Source of the DNA: Plantactinospora mayteni
GTDB taxonomy: Bacteria; Actinomycetota; Actinomycetes; Mycobacteriales; Micromonosporaceae
Direction: 5' to 3'
Assembly (NCBI RefSeq): GCF_016862935.1
Contig: NZ_BONX01000064.1
Span: forward strand, 23,815 to 87,814
DNA: 64,000 nucleotides
The notes beneath the pieces are model-generated. The model searched no databases. It saw only the letters and a list, made by a program, of their open reading frames with translations, and was not told where the DNA came from. This document shows, piece by piece, positions 1-10,790 of the stretch (position 1 is the first letter of the stretch; each line of letters starts with the position of its first letter). A program made the position numbers and the translations under genes.

Positions 1-2573
1 TGCCGGCTCGGATAGACCGTCGGATCGCCCTGTTTGAGCCAGACCTCGCCGGTCCGGGTCACGTCGACGCTCCGGTCCACCGCCACGTCCTTGTTGCCGG
101 CGGCGTCCACCACCAGGAAACCGACGTTTGCGGCACCCGGCTTCAGCTTCACCCAGGCGAACCGGCCGTACGAGTCCTCCCCGGCGAACGGCTGCCCGGT
201 CGGCCACGGCGTCTGGTACCCCGGATCGATGTCGCCCCAGGCGTGCAGTTGCCAGTCGGGGTACCCGCCGGCCGGCCGCTGGTAGTGCACCACCAGCCAG
301 TCCCGGGCGTCGGCCCGGGGCGGAGTACCCACCCTCGCCGTCGACCGCCCGGTGCCGGTACGCCCCGACGAGTCCCGCACCACCGCCTTGTACTCGATCC
401 GGGCGCCGCCCGGCAATCCGAGCAGGTCGTGGTGCACCCGGTACGGCACCGGTCCGCCCTGGTTGCGGGCCTGGCCGAGCAGCGTCCATGCCCCGCCGTC
501 GACCCGGGCCGCCACGGTGACGGTGGCCAGCGGGTCCCCGGTGACCTGGGCAACCACCCCGGCCCGGGTCGGTACGGCCGCGTCCGGTGCCGGGTCGGTG
601 ATCCGGACGCTCGGCGCGGCCGTCGTCCGGGCGATCGGGGCGCCCGCCCGGAGCACGATCGCGCCCAACGGCGGCACGGTGACGGTCAGCCTGCCATCCG
701 GGCCGGCCTGTGCGGTCACGTCGGATCCGTAGATGCCGGTGAACCGGGTGCCGGCCGACCAGGTGTCGACGGTGACGGTCTGCGCGGTCGGGGCGTTGTT
801 GACCGCGGCGACGTACTCGACCCGGTCGGCGGGGGCGATCCGGGAGAAGGCGAAGACGCCGGGGCCGTCGGCGGCGTACCGGGTGACCTGGATGCCGTCA
901 CGCAGCGCCGGGTGTGCCTTGCGCAGTGCGCCGAGCCCGGCGATCGTCCGGTAGAGCGGATGCGTCGGGTCGTACTGGTCGACGGCGTGGCTCCGGTCGG
1001 TGCCGAGCAGGTCGTCGTCGAGGTAGTCGGCGGTACGCGAGGCGAACATGTCCTGCCGGGCGTCCTTGTCCCCGCCCGGCCCGGTGAAGCCCTGCTCGTC
1101 GCCGGAATAGACGATCGGCTGACCCCGGGTGAGGAACATCAGCTCGTGCGCGAGCTGGTCCCGGCGCAGGTGGCTGGCCGGGTCGGTACCGCCGTTCGCG
1201 ACGAACGAGCCGATCCGGCCCATGTCGTGGTTGCCGAGGAAGGTCGGCAGCCGGCCCGCGTCGGTGTCCCGGGCGGTGTAGAGGTCGTCGGCGGCGAACC
1301 CGTCGGCGAGAGCCTTGGCCGAGCCGCCGCCGCTCGCCACGTAGCCCCGGGCGGCGTTCTGGAAGGTGAAGTCGAGGGTGGCCGGCAGCCCGCCCCGACG
1401 GACGTACGTCGAGGTGACCTCGGGATTGGCGTCGTAGACCTCGCCGAACATGAAGAAGTCCGGCTTGCCGGCCCGCTGGGCGGCCCGCTCGACGCCGGCC
1501 CGGAACTGCGGCCAGAACTCCAGGTTGACGTGCTTGGCGGTGTCCAGCCGGAAGCCGTCGACACCCAGCTCGGTGACCCAGTCGGCGAAGATCTTCGTCA
1601 TGCCCCGGACCACCTCGGGGCGCTCGGTCCACAGGTCGTCCAGGCCGGCGAAGTCGCCGTACTCGCTGTTCTCGCCGACGAAGGTCGAGTCGCCCCGGTT
1701 GTGGTACATGGTCGGGTCGTTCAGCCAGGCCGGCACCTTGACCCGCCGATCCGCCCCGGTCGGGAAGGCCGGGGTGTACGGGAAGGACTCCTCGTCCACC
1801 GCCGGGAAGGCGCGGCTGCCGTCGGCGTAGTTGCGGTCCTCGAACGGCCGCCCCTGCGCGTCCCGGTAGGGTCGGCTCGCCTTGTCCTGGTAACCGGTCT
1901 GGTTTCCGGGATACCGGATGACGTCGGCGGTGTGGTTGACGATGACGTCCAGATAGATCTTGATGCCCCGTCGGTGTGCCTCCCGGACCAGCCTCCGCAG
2001 GTCGTCGTTCGTGCCGAAATGCGGGTCGACCTGGGTGAAGTCGGTGATCCAGTAGCCGTGGTAGCCGGCCGAGGCGTCCGCTCCGCTGCCCTGCACCGGC
2101 CGGTTCTTGAAGACCGGGGCCAGCCAGATCGCGGTGGTGCCGAGCCCCTGGACGTAGTCCAGCCGGTCCAGCAGGCCGCGCAGGTCGCCGCCGTGGTAGA
2201 AGCCCTTGTCGGTCGGATCGTGCCCGGTGCGCAGCCGGTCGCCGGTCAGCCCGCCCCGGTCGTTGCGGGGGTCGCCGTTGGCGAACCGGTCCGGCAGGAC
2301 GAAGTAGAACTGCTCGGCCCGGCCCCGGTCGGCGTCGGCCGCGTCGAGCAGCGCCTCGGCCGACGGTTCCGCCGTCCACTGTGCCGCCAGCGCGGCGCCG
2401 CCGGTCGCGTCCGGGTCGCCGGCCCCACCCCGCAGTGCGGTCGGGCTGAACCCCGGCCCGGCGAGCGCTCCGGCGCCGGCCAGCGGAAGCGTGAGCGCGG
2501 CGGCGAGAACCAGCAGGACGGTACGCGGCAAGGCGGTACGCGGCAGAGCGGTACGCGGCGGCAGCGGCTTCAT
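1..2573 (-). CDS. Secreted amylopullulanase, N-terminal part (GH13 amylase plus PUD domain), cut by window edge
   Basis: The reading frame runs from an ATG at 2573 through the left edge of the window, giving 857 visible residues without a stop. The first ~35 residues look like a signal peptide: Arg/Pro start, then a Leu/Ala-rich stretch. A GH13 amylase domain follows with region I DVIVNH (about 210), the nucleophile in GFRLDTAKH (Asp344), the acid/base in MFGEV (Glu378) and the transition-state Asp in FLGNHD (Asp450). A beta-sandwich tail and, from about 760, a CBM41/PUD-like segment (start VVHYQRPAGG) follow. In actinobacteria this order usually precedes a C-terminal type I pullulanase domain, which would lie outside the window. 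Expected role: extracellular hydrolysis of starch and pullulan. It lies 57 bp downstream of the dapA-like gene, with its own LacI-type promoter signals. Confidence 0.9.
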   Translation of the reverse strand, partial: MKPLPPRTALPRTALPRTVLLVLAAALTLPLAGAGALAGPGFSPTALRGGAGDPDATGGAALAAQWTAEPSAEALLDAADADRGRAEQFYFVLPDRFANGDPRNDRGGLTGDRLRTGHDPTDKGFYHGGDLRGLLDRLDYVQGLGTTAIWLAPVFKNRPVQGSGADASAGYHGYWITDFTQVDPHFGTNDDLRRLVREAHRRGIKIYLDVIVNHTADVIRYPGNQTGYQDKASRPYRDAQGRPFEDRNYADGSRAFPAVDEESFPYTPAFPTGADRRVKVPAWLNDPTMYHNRGDSTFVGENSEYGDFAGLDDLWTERPEVVRGMTKIFADWVTELGVDGFRLDTAKHVNLEFWPQFRAGVERAAQRAGKPDFFMFGEVYDANPEVTSTYVRRGGLPATLDFTFQNAARGYVASGGGSAKALADGFAADDLYTARDTDAGRLPTFLGNHDMGRIGSFVANGGTDPASHLRRDQLAHELMFLTRGQPIVYSGDEQGFTGPGGDKDARQDMFASRTADYLDDDLLGTDRSHAVDQYDPTHPLYRTIAGLGALRKAHPALRDGIQVTRYAADGPGVFAFSRIAPADRVEYVAAVNNAPTAQTVTVDTWSAGTRFTGIYGSDVTAQAGPDGRLTVTVPPLGAIVLRAGAPIARTTAAPSVRITDPAPDAAVPTRAGVVAQVTGDPLATVTVAARVDGGAWTLLGQARNQGGPVPYRVHHDLLGLPGGARIEYKAVVRDSSGRTGTGRSTARVGTPPRADARDWLVVHYQRPAGGYPDWQLHAWGDIDPGYQTPWPTGQPFAGEDSYGRFAWVKLKPGAANVGFLVVDAAGNKDVAVDRSVDVTRTGEVWLKQGDPTVYPSR

Positions 2574-2599
2574 CGACGGCCTTCCTCTGGTCTCTGAAG

Positions 2600-2681
2600 T
2601 TCGCCCGCACGCTAGTCCTTTGCGGAAAGTCTATGCAAGACCTTGCAGCAGAAGCTTCCGCCATACATCATCTTGCGCAAG
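2600..2681 (-). promoter_or_regulatory. Promoter and MalR/LacI-type operator candidates for the amylopullulanase gene
   Basis: Three palindromic motifs lie upstream of the amylase start: CTTTGCGGAAAG (2618-2629), TGCAAGACCTTGCA (2634-2647) and CTTGCGCAAG (2672-2681). Reading the minus strand, TTGCAT and TAGCGT, 18 bp apart, form a plausible -35/-10. The TGCAAG/CTTGCA palindrome overlaps the -35. Streptomycete amylase promoters carry CTTGCA-type repeats bound by the LacI-family regulator MalR/Reg1. That this is the same control is inference. Two of the sites lie within the 3' end of the upstream dapA-like gene. Confidence 0.45.
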
Positions 2682-3527
2682 CCGCACCGCCGCCCGTACG
2701 GCCTCCGGGCGGGGTGGCACCAGCGGGAGCCGTACCGAGGGGGTCGGGATGCGGCCCTGCGCGTGCAGCACCGCCTTGATCACCGTCGGGTTCGGCTCGG
2801 CGAAGAGCGCGGTGGAGAGCACGGCGAGGCGGTGCCCGAGCGACCGGGCCCGGACGGTCCCGCCGGACCGCCACGCCTCGGCAAGCTGCACGAACGCGGC
2901 CGTGCCGACGTGTGCCGAGGCCAGGATGCCGCCGTGCGCGCCGAGCGCCAGCAGCGGCGAGATCAGCGCGTCGTCGCCGCCCAGCACCGCGAAGTCGGGC
3001 GGCAGGTCGGCCAGCAACTCGACGGTGCCGCTGTCGATGTTCCCGACCGAGTACTTGATCCCGGCCACCCCGGGCAGCGCGGCCAGCCGCCGGATCGCGG
3101 CCGTGGAGAGGTGCTGACCGGTCCGGTACGGCACGTGGTAGACCACCAGCGGTACCGGACTGGCGGCGGCGAGCGCCGCGAAGTGCGCGAGTACCCCCGC
3201 CTCGCCGGGGCGGAGGAACGGAGGTACCACGCTGAGCGCGGCCACGACCTCGGCCCGGCCGGGCAGCGCCGCCACCGCCTCCACCGCGTTGGCGCCGACG
3301 ATCAGCGGGGCGGACCGCTCCCGGCAGACCCGGGCGACGACGTCGACCACGGCCTGCCGCTCCCGCACGTTCAGCGACGCCGGCTCGGCCGTGGTACCCA
3401 GCGCCACCACGCCGGCCGCGCCGGCCTCCAGTACCTGGTGGGCCAGGGCTTCGAGCGCGCCGAGCGCCACCGCGCCGGTGGCGTCGAACGGGGTGATCAG
3501 CGGTACGTAGACACCGGTTAACCTCAT
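2631..3527 (-). CDS. Dihydrodipicolinate synthase/N-acetylneuraminate lyase family aldolase
   Basis: 298 residues, the usual length for DapA-family class I aldolases. The TT pair of the GTTAE motif is at 45-46, the catalytic Tyr is in VYHVPYRTG (Tyr130) and the Schiff-base Lys in GIKYSVGN (Lys158). It may act on a 2-keto acid or pyruvate adduct. True lysine-pathway DapA is normally found beside other dap genes, so a paralogue acting on another substrate is more likely. The start chosen (ATG at 3527) begins the canonical MRLTGVYVPLITPF and avoids a 14-residue extension that would run into the promoter. A LysR regulator is encoded divergently 71 bp away, suggesting substrate-responsive control. 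Confidence 0.85.
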   Translation of the reverse strand: MRLTGVYVPLITPFDATGAVALGALEALAHQVLEAGAAGVVALGTTAEPASLNVRERQAVVDVVARVCRERSAPLIVGANAVEAVAALPGRAEVVAALSVVPPFLRPGEAGVLAHFAALAAASPVPLVVYHVPYRTGQHLSTAAIRRLAALPGVAGIKYSVGNIDSGTVELLADLPPDFAVLGGDDALISPLLALGAHGGILASAHVGTAAFVQLAEAWRSGGTVRARSLGHRLAVLSTALFAEPNPTVIKAVLHAQGRIPTPSVRLPLVPPRPEAVRAAVRLAQDDVWRKLLLQGLA

Positions 3528-3571
3528 GATCACAGCGTCCGACAGGCAGACCAGTAAGGTCCAGTGCACCT

Positions 3572-3583
3572 TTCTGAACAGAA
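3572..3583. promoter_or_regulatory. Candidate LysR operator in the divergent promoter
   Basis: The 12-bp palindrome TTCTGAACAGAA (arms TTCTG/CAGAA) lies in the 71-bp gap between the dapA-like gene and the LysR gene. LysR proteins usually bind a T-N11-A dyad in such divergent gaps and control both their own gene and the neighbour. Assignment to this LysR is inference. Confidence 0.4.
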
Positions 3584-3598
3584 GCGTAAGCTTTCCTG

Positions 3599-4528
3599 AT
3601 GCTCGACGTACGTCGGCTCCGGCTGCTCTGCGACCTCGCCCGGCTCGGCACGATCGCGGCTGTGGCGCAGGCGCACACGTACACCCCGTCGGCGGTCTCC
3701 CAGCAACTGGCCGTACTGGAGCGGGAGGCGGGGGTACCGCTGCTGGAACGTACCGGGCGGCGGGTCACCCTCACCACGGCCGGCCAGGTGCTGGTCCGGC
3801 ACGCCGAGACGGTCCTCACCGCCCTGGAGCAGACCACGGCAGCGCTCGCCGCGGTCGCCACCGGCCTGACCGGCCCGCTGCGGATCGGCGCCTTCCCCAG
3901 CGCCGTCCGTACGCTGCTCCCGGCGACCCTGGTCGCACTCGGGCACCAGCATCCCGGGCTCGAACTGCGGGTCACCGAACTGGACCCGGTCGCGGTACCG
4001 GCCGGGCTGCGCGAGCGCCGGCTCGACGTGGGCCTGCTGCACGACTACGACGTCGTACCCGTGGAGCCCGATCCGGGGCTGGACACGGTGCCACTGCTGG
4101 ACGAGACGGTCTTCCTCGCGGTGCCCGACAGCGTCCCCGTTCCCGGTAGCGTCGCCGTGCCGGACAGCGTCCCGGAAGCCGCCGAACCGCTGCGGGAGGC
4201 CCGGGACGCCGCCTGGATCCTGGCCAGCCCCGGCACCCTGTGCCACACCGCGACCCTGCACGTCTGCCGGACCGCCGGTTTCACGCCCCGGGCCCGGCAC
4301 CACGCCGACGACTTCGCCACCGTGCTGGCGCTGGTCGCCGCGGGGCAGGGCGTCTCGGTGATCCCCCAGCTCGCCGCCGCACAGCCACCGGTCGGGGTCC
4401 GGCTGCTACCGCTGGACACCCGGCGGCGGACCCGGATCGCATACCGGCGCGGTGCCGCCAGCCATCCGGCGACCGCCGCCTTCGTCTCCGCGATCCACGC
4501 CGCCACCAGCAGTTTCCTCGGCCGCTGA
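3599..4528 (+). CDS. LysR-family transcriptional regulator
   Basis: 309 residues. The N-terminal winged helix-turn-helix (about 1-60, with SAVSQQLAVLEREAG as recognition region) is followed by a linker helix and a periplasmic-binding-protein-like effector domain (about 90-300). An odd Val-Pro-Asp-Ser repeat (about residues 178-194, VPDSVPVPGSVAVPDSVP) sits in the effector domain and looks like a local duplication. Divergent from the dapA-like aldolase, its most likely target. The effector is unknown. Confidence 0.88.
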   Translation: MLDVRRLRLLCDLARLGTIAAVAQAHTYTPSAVSQQLAVLEREAGVPLLERTGRRVTLTTAGQVLVRHAETVLTALEQTTAALAAVATGLTGPLRIGAFPSAVRTLLPATLVALGHQHPGLELRVTELDPVAVPAGLRERRLDVGLLHDYDVVPVEPDPGLDTVPLLDETVFLAVPDSVPVPGSVAVPDSVPEAAEPLREARDAAWILASPGTLCHTATLHVCRTAGFTPRARHHADDFATVLALVAAGQGVSVIPQLAAAQPPVGVRLLPLDTRRRTRIAYRRGAASHPATAAFVSAIHAATSSFLGR

Positions 4529-4585
4529 CCCGAGGGCACTCGATATCCGGCGGCGCCGGGCGACCACGGCTCCTACCCTGGCCGA

Positions 4586-5047
4586 GTGCGAACACGGCGG
4601 ACGAAGCTCGGGGCGCGGCGACGCAAGAAGCTCGGCAAGCGGCTCGCCGACGCGGTGCTCCGGGAGGACGTGCCGCAGGTCGTCGCGTTGCTGGCCGCCG
4701 GCGCCGATCCGGACGCGGCGACCCCGGACGGCAGCACTCCGCTCTACCGGGCCTCCGTGCAGGGTCTGGCCCCGGTCGTACGGCTGCTGCTGGCCGCCGG
4801 GGCGGCGCCGGACACCGAGAGCGGACACGGCGACGAGGGCACCCCGCTGACCGGTGCGGCGGCCTGGGGACACACCGAGGTGGTACGCGCACTGCTGGCG
4901 TACGGCGCCGACCCGGACCGTCGGGAGGACGCCGGCACCGGAGCCACCCCCCTGCACTGGGCGGTACGCGGCGGGCACCGGGAAGCCGTCGAACTGCTCC
5001 GGGCGGCTACCGGATCTCGCAGGCCCGACCGTTCACCGTGCAGCTGA
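4586..5047 (+). CDS. Ankyrin-repeat protein
   Basis: 153 residues. A basic N-terminus (Arg/Lys-rich, first 18 residues) precedes about four ankyrin repeats, visible as recurring TPL..A...G....V..LL..GADP patterns (GADPDAATPDGSTPLYRA, GTPLTGAAAWGHTEVV, ATPLHWAVRGGHREAV). It probably mediates protein-protein contacts; partner unknown. The GTG start has TACCCT six bases upstream, as in leaderless actinobacterial transcripts. Its last 41 bp overlap the 3' end of the oppositely oriented CBM2-like gene. Confidence 0.8.
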   Translation: MRTRRTKLGARRRKKLGKRLADAVLREDVPQVVALLAAGADPDAATPDGSTPLYRASVQGLAPVVRLLLAAGAAPDTESGHGDEGTPLTGAAAWGHTEVVRALLAYGADPDRREDAGTGATPLHWAVRGGHREAVELLRAATGSRRPDRSPCS

Positions 5048-5702
5048 TCGGCTGCTCGCCGTCGCCCCAGCGGGCGAAGTGGAACCGCAGCGGATCGGAG
5101 CGTCCATTGGAGAGCGGTGTCCCGCTCCGGAAGATCCACCGCCCGTTGTCGCGATCCACCGACGGCCGGGGCGCACTCTCGACCCAGAACGCCCGCAGGT
5201 CGTGCACCTCGTTGCGGAACCGCAGCTCCACGGTCCAGGACTGTGCCGAGCCGGCGTCGTTGCGGACCAGCACCTCGGCGATGAACGAGTCCCGGTAGTC
5301 GGCGAGTACCCGATAGCGGCCGGTCAGCGGATCGGGCGGCTTCGGCGCGGCGGTGGTCGGCCGGGCCGGCGGTGGGGTGGTGGTGGTGCGCGGCGGCGCG
5401 GCCCGGGACGCCGCCGGCTTGTCGCCGCCGTTCGGCCGGGCCGAGGTCGGCGTCGGGGTACGGGGCCCGGCCGGCGGCGAACCGCCCGGGCTCGCCGGGT
5501 CGGTGTCGGAGGCCACCGGTGACGGGGTCGCGCCCGGGGCGAACGGCCAGGCGGTTTCGGGGGCGCCGGAGGTGCGCCGGTCGCGGGCGAGGTATCCGGT
5601 GGCGAAGACGAAGATCACGGTCATCACCAGGACGCCGGCCAGCACGACGATCCACGGCGCCGCCGCGAGCAACCGCGGCCGGGTCGGTTCGGGTGTGCTC
5701 AC
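5007..5702 (-). CDS. Membrane-anchored protein with CBM2-like extracytoplasmic domain
   Basis: 231 residues. There is one transmembrane segment (about 12-36), then a Pro/Thr/Ala-rich linker typical of secreted actinobacterial proteins (about 45-125). The C-terminal ~105 residues, from YRVLADYRDSFIAEVLVRND, have the strand pattern of a family 2 carbohydrate-binding module, with conserved Trp and two Cys near the end (SCTVNGRACEIR). No catalytic domain is visible, so a surface carbohydrate-binding or adhesion role is possible. The GTG start overlaps the upstream gene's stop (GTGA), so the two are probably translationally coupled. Confidence 0.7.
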   Translation of the reverse strand: MSTPEPTRPRLLAAAPWIVVLAGVLVMTVIFVFATGYLARDRRTSGAPETAWPFAPGATPSPVASDTDPASPGGSPPAGPRTPTPTSARPNGGDKPAASRAAPPRTTTTPPPARPTTAAPKPPDPLTGRYRVLADYRDSFIAEVLVRNDAGSAQSWTVELRFRNEVHDLRAFWVESAPRPSVDRDNGRWIFRSGTPLSNGRSDPLRFHFARWGDGEQPISCTVNGRACEIR

Positions 5703-6436
5703 CGAGCCGGGATCCGCACCGAGATCTCGTTGCCGAGCCGCCGTCCGGCGGAGAGTTCGAGGTCGTCGCCGCTCCAGAACCGCCCCGGGTCGTACCAGTT
5801 CGGCCGTCGCCCGGCCGGGAGCAGCCCCATCGCCTGGTAGGTCGCCGCGACGACCTCGGCGCAGTAGGCCGTCTCCAAGGAACCTTTTTCGACCTCCCGT
5901 TGCGCCGCGTCGGAGCGCACGGTCGGACGCGGCGTGTGAGCGCCACGCGGTTCAGGTGGAGAAGGGTTCAGCGTGCGGTCGTTCGGTCGGCGCCGCATTG
6001 CGGGCGCCCGGCCACGCAGCCACCGCCAGCCGAGCTGGGCGGTGGACGGGAACGGCGTTCCGTCCAGGCGGGCGATGGTACGCAGCACCCCGTTCTCCAT
6101 CTCGTCGTCTGCCGGCGGTTCGAGTTGCCGCAGCCAGGCGCGCTGGCCGTACCGGATTCCCCAGACCCGGACCGCGTCGCGCAGGTCGTGCAGCTGCACG
6201 CCCCGGTGGTGGCTGCCCGACCACATGTCGGGCAACGACCGGCCGAGTTCGGCGTGCCACATTAACGGCGGCAGGTCCTCGATGACCACGGACATTCCGA
6301 CATGGTTCACCGGACTGTTCGTGGTGAACTGGATCGCCCGATCCGGCACGCTGCGCCCCCGGAAGACCCAGACGTCGCCGGTACGGGTCAACTCGACCGC
6401 CTCGTCGAGGCTGAGTTCGCTGCGCTCCTCGGCCAT
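5699..6436 (-). CDS. Putative permuted papain-fold (NlpC/P60 or YiiX-like) protein
   Basis: 245 residues from the ATG at 6436, which follows a GAGGTGGGAG ribosome-binding site. Upstream in-frame ATGs would run across the divergent small gene. The order of motifs fits a circularly permuted papain fold: GDVWVFRG (20-27), then SPVNHVGMSV with His45, and only near the C-terminus YCAEVVAATYQAMGLL with Cys192. In YiiX/C92-type proteins the His precedes the Cys in this way. A hydrolase or transferase acting on amide or ester bonds is inferred; the substrate is unknown. No signal peptide is seen. It is coupled by a 4-bp overlap to the CBM2-like protein. Confidence 0.6.
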   Translation of the reverse strand: MAEERSELSLDEAVELTRTGDVWVFRGRSVPDRAIQFTTNSPVNHVGMSVVIEDLPPLMWHAELGRSLPDMWSGSHHRGVQLHDLRDAVRVWGIRYGQRAWLRQLEPPADDEMENGVLRTIARLDGTPFPSTAQLGWRWLRGRAPAMRRRPNDRTLNPSPPEPRGAHTPRPTVRSDAAQREVEKGSLETAYCAEVVAATYQAMGLLPAGRRPNWYDPGRFWSGDDLELSAGRRLGNEISVRIPAR

Positions 6437-6490
6437 CGCTCCCACCTCGGTCCACCCGTCCGCCCCGGGCATGCCGACTACCCTAGGCGG

Positions 6491-6703
6491 ATGCGCTGGT
6501 GGAAGGTAATCGGTGTGGCGAGCGTCGTCGGGGTGGCCGCCACCGGAGTGGTGCTGGCCCGGGCCGAGCGACGCCGCCGGGCGTACACCCCGGAACAGAT
6601 CCGCGGCCGGCTGCGGGAACGGCACGCCGCGGCGGTCGGCGGTGCGACTTCCGACAACGGTCGACCGGCGGATGGGCCGGACGCCACCGAGCCTGCGGCT
6701 TAG
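6491..6703 (+). CDS. Small single-pass membrane protein
   Basis: 70 residues. Begins MRWWKVIGVASVVGVAATG, one hydrophobic segment (about 4-23), followed by a basic cytoplasmic-type stretch ARAERRRRAYTPEQIRGRL and a polar tail. TACCCT lies six bases before the ATG, indicating a leaderless mRNA. Divergent from the papain-like gene, with a 54-bp gap. Function unknown; the YTPEQIRGRLRERHA segment looks helical and may be a conserved core. Confidence 0.65.
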   Translation: MRWWKVIGVASVVGVAATGVVLARAERRRRAYTPEQIRGRLRERHAAAVGGATSDNGRPADGPDATEPAA

Positions 6704-6740
6704 CCGTACCCCCTGTCCCGGGATCCGGGCGGGCTTGCGT

Positions 6741-6766
6741 TTATAGCAAGACGGACGTACGGTTTT
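6741..6766 (+). promoter_or_regulatory. acnA promoter region with AcnR-type operator
   Basis: The 20-bp segment CAAGACGGACGTACGGTTTT (6747-6766) directly follows TTATAG (6741-6746), a possible -10. It matches the segment in front of the AcnR-type gene near 19150 almost base for base (CAAGACG-ACGTACGG-TT). Corynebacterial AcnR binds a CAGnACnnncGTACTG-type site at the acn promoter. The GAC....GTACGG core here is compatible. A repressor bound here would cover the start of transcription. Confidence 0.6.
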
Positions 6767-6792
6767 GTTGAGTCGAACGAACGTCGGTAAGG

Positions 6793-6819
6793 GTTACCTG
6801 AGCCGGGTGCCCAGGTAAC
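6793..6819. promoter_or_regulatory. Perfect 8-bp inverted repeat in acnA leader
   Basis: GTTACCTG (6793-6800) and CAGGTAAC (6812-6819) are perfect inverted arms separated by 11 bp, about 120 bp before the acnA start and downstream of the predicted AcnR site. It could be a second operator or an mRNA stem-loop in the long 5' leader. There is no T-run, so it is not an intrinsic terminator. Confidence 0.45.
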
Positions 6820-6937
6820 AGGTAGGAAAGACTGCTCGGTACTACGCCCGGTCGCCCGCCGGTCGGGAGGCCGGCCGGACCCGCCCCCGAACACCGACGG
6901 CATGGGCCGGGACGAAGACAGCGTGAAGGAGTACGAC

Positions 6938-9727
<2,790 letters not shown>

Positions 9728-9751
9728 GTTATCCGCCAGCTCCACGAGACC

Positions 9752-9784
9752 GGGCCGGTCACCCCGAGCGGGGGTGACCGGCCC
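9752..9784 (+). terminator. Terminator hairpin after acnA
   Basis: Perfect 14-bp inverted repeat GGGCCGGTCACCCC / GGGGTGACCGGCCC with a 5-nt loop, 24 bp past the acnA stop. Actinobacterial terminators often lack a U-tract, as here. Confidence 0.8.
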
Positions 9785-9815
9785 GGCCCGTTTCCGCCGG
9801 GCTGAGCGCACGGAG

Positions 9816-9846
9816 TTGACCTCAATCGAGGTTGAGGGCACAGACT
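9816..9846 (+). promoter_or_regulatory. SoxR-type (MerR-family) promoter
   Basis: CCTCAATCGAGGTTGAGG (9820-9837) is an 18-bp dyad with CCTCAA/TTGAGG arms, the same arms as the enterobacterial SoxR box. It lies between a -35 TTGACC (9816-9821) and a -10 CAGACT (9841-9846) that are 19 bp apart. This over-long spacing is the signature of promoters activated by MerR-family proteins through DNA distortion. It is 33 bp upstream of the oxidoreductase start. Other MerR-family members can use similar arms, so the exact regulator is inferred. Confidence 0.7.
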
Positions 9847-9878
9847 CGGCCCCGTCACGACGACGGGGAGGATGTCCG

Positions 9879-10790
9879 ATGCGAGCTGCGGGTTTCACCG
9901 AGTACGGCGGTCCGGAGGTGCTCCGGATACTGGAGCTGCCCACACCGGTGCCCGGCCCCGGCCAGGTACGGATCCGGGTCAAGGCGGCCGGGGTGCAGCC
10001 GTACGACTGCGCGGTCCGGGCCGGTTGGACGCCGCCGGGGGTGACGGGCGGCCTGCCGAGGGTGCCCGGCAACGAGTTCGCCGGCATCGTCGACCAGCTC
10101 GGGCCGGACGTCACGAGTGTCGCGGTCGGTGCCGAGGTGCTGGGCTTCGGCCAGCTCAACTGCTACGCCGAATACCTGGTGATCCCGGCCGACCAGATCA
10201 CCGCTAAGCCACCGACGATGCCCTGGGAGGTGGCCGGTGGCTTCACCGCCGGGGCACAGACCGCGCACATCGCCCTCGGCGAGTTGGGCATCACCCGTGG
10301 CGAGACGCTGCTGGTGCACGCCGCCGCCGGTTCGGTCGGCACGGTGGCGGTACAGCTCGCCGTGGCGGCCGGCGCGACGGTGCTCGGTACCGCCAGCCCG
10401 GCCAACCACGACTACCTGCGGTCGCTCGGCGCCACCCCGATGGCGTACGGGCCGGGCCTGGCCGACCGGGTCCGCGCGCTCGCGCCGGACGGGGTGGACG
10501 CGGCGCTGGACGGGGCCGGCGGGGACGCGCTGCGGGTCAGCCTGGAGCTGGTGCCGGACCGGCGGCGGATCCTCACCCTGGTGGAGCACGACCGGGCCGA
10601 GGAACTCGGCGTCCGGCTCAGCCGCAACCTCCGGTCGGCACCCCGGCTGGCCGGGCTCGTCGACCGCTACGCCCGGGGCGAGCTGCGGATCCACGTCCGC
10701 CGGACGCTGCCACTGGAACGCGCCGCCGAGGCACACCGCGAGGTGGAGACGGGACACGGCCGGGGCAAGCTGGTGCTCACCATCGACTGA
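9879..10790 (+). CDS. Zinc-independent MDR-family quinone oxidoreductase
   Basis: 303 residues. Medium-chain dehydrogenase/reductase fold: a GroES-like N-terminal half beginning MRAAGFTEYGGPEVLRI and a Rossmann half with the NADPH-binding loop LLVHAAAGSVGTVAVQLA (about 146-163). No structural-zinc Cys cluster is present, consistent with the quinone reductase (QOR) branch rather than alcohol dehydrogenases. The ATG at 9879 follows GGGGAGGATG. Upstream in-frame starts would cross the acnA terminator. A SoxR-type promoter suggests induction by redox-cycling compounds. Probably NADPH-dependent reduction of quinones or enones. Confidence 0.85.
   Translation: MRAAGFTEYGGPEVLRILELPTPVPGPGQVRIRVKAAGVQPYDCAVRAGWTPPGVTGGLPRVPGNEFAGIVDQLGPDVTSVAVGAEVLGFGQLNCYAEYLVIPADQITAKPPTMPWEVAGGFTAGAQTAHIALGELGITRGETLLVHAAAGSVGTVAVQLAVAAGATVLGTASPANHDYLRSLGATPMAYGPGLADRVRALAPDGVDAALDGAGGDALRVSLELVPDRRRILTLVEHDRAEELGVRLSRNLRSAPRLAGLVDRYARGELRIHVRRTLPLERAAEAHREVETGHGRGKLVLTID

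Noticed and set aside
898..2664. 588-codon Arg/Pro-rich frame on the minus strand
   Set aside because: Same strand but other frame of the amylopullulanase, whose GH13 motifs lie in the frame running off the window edge.
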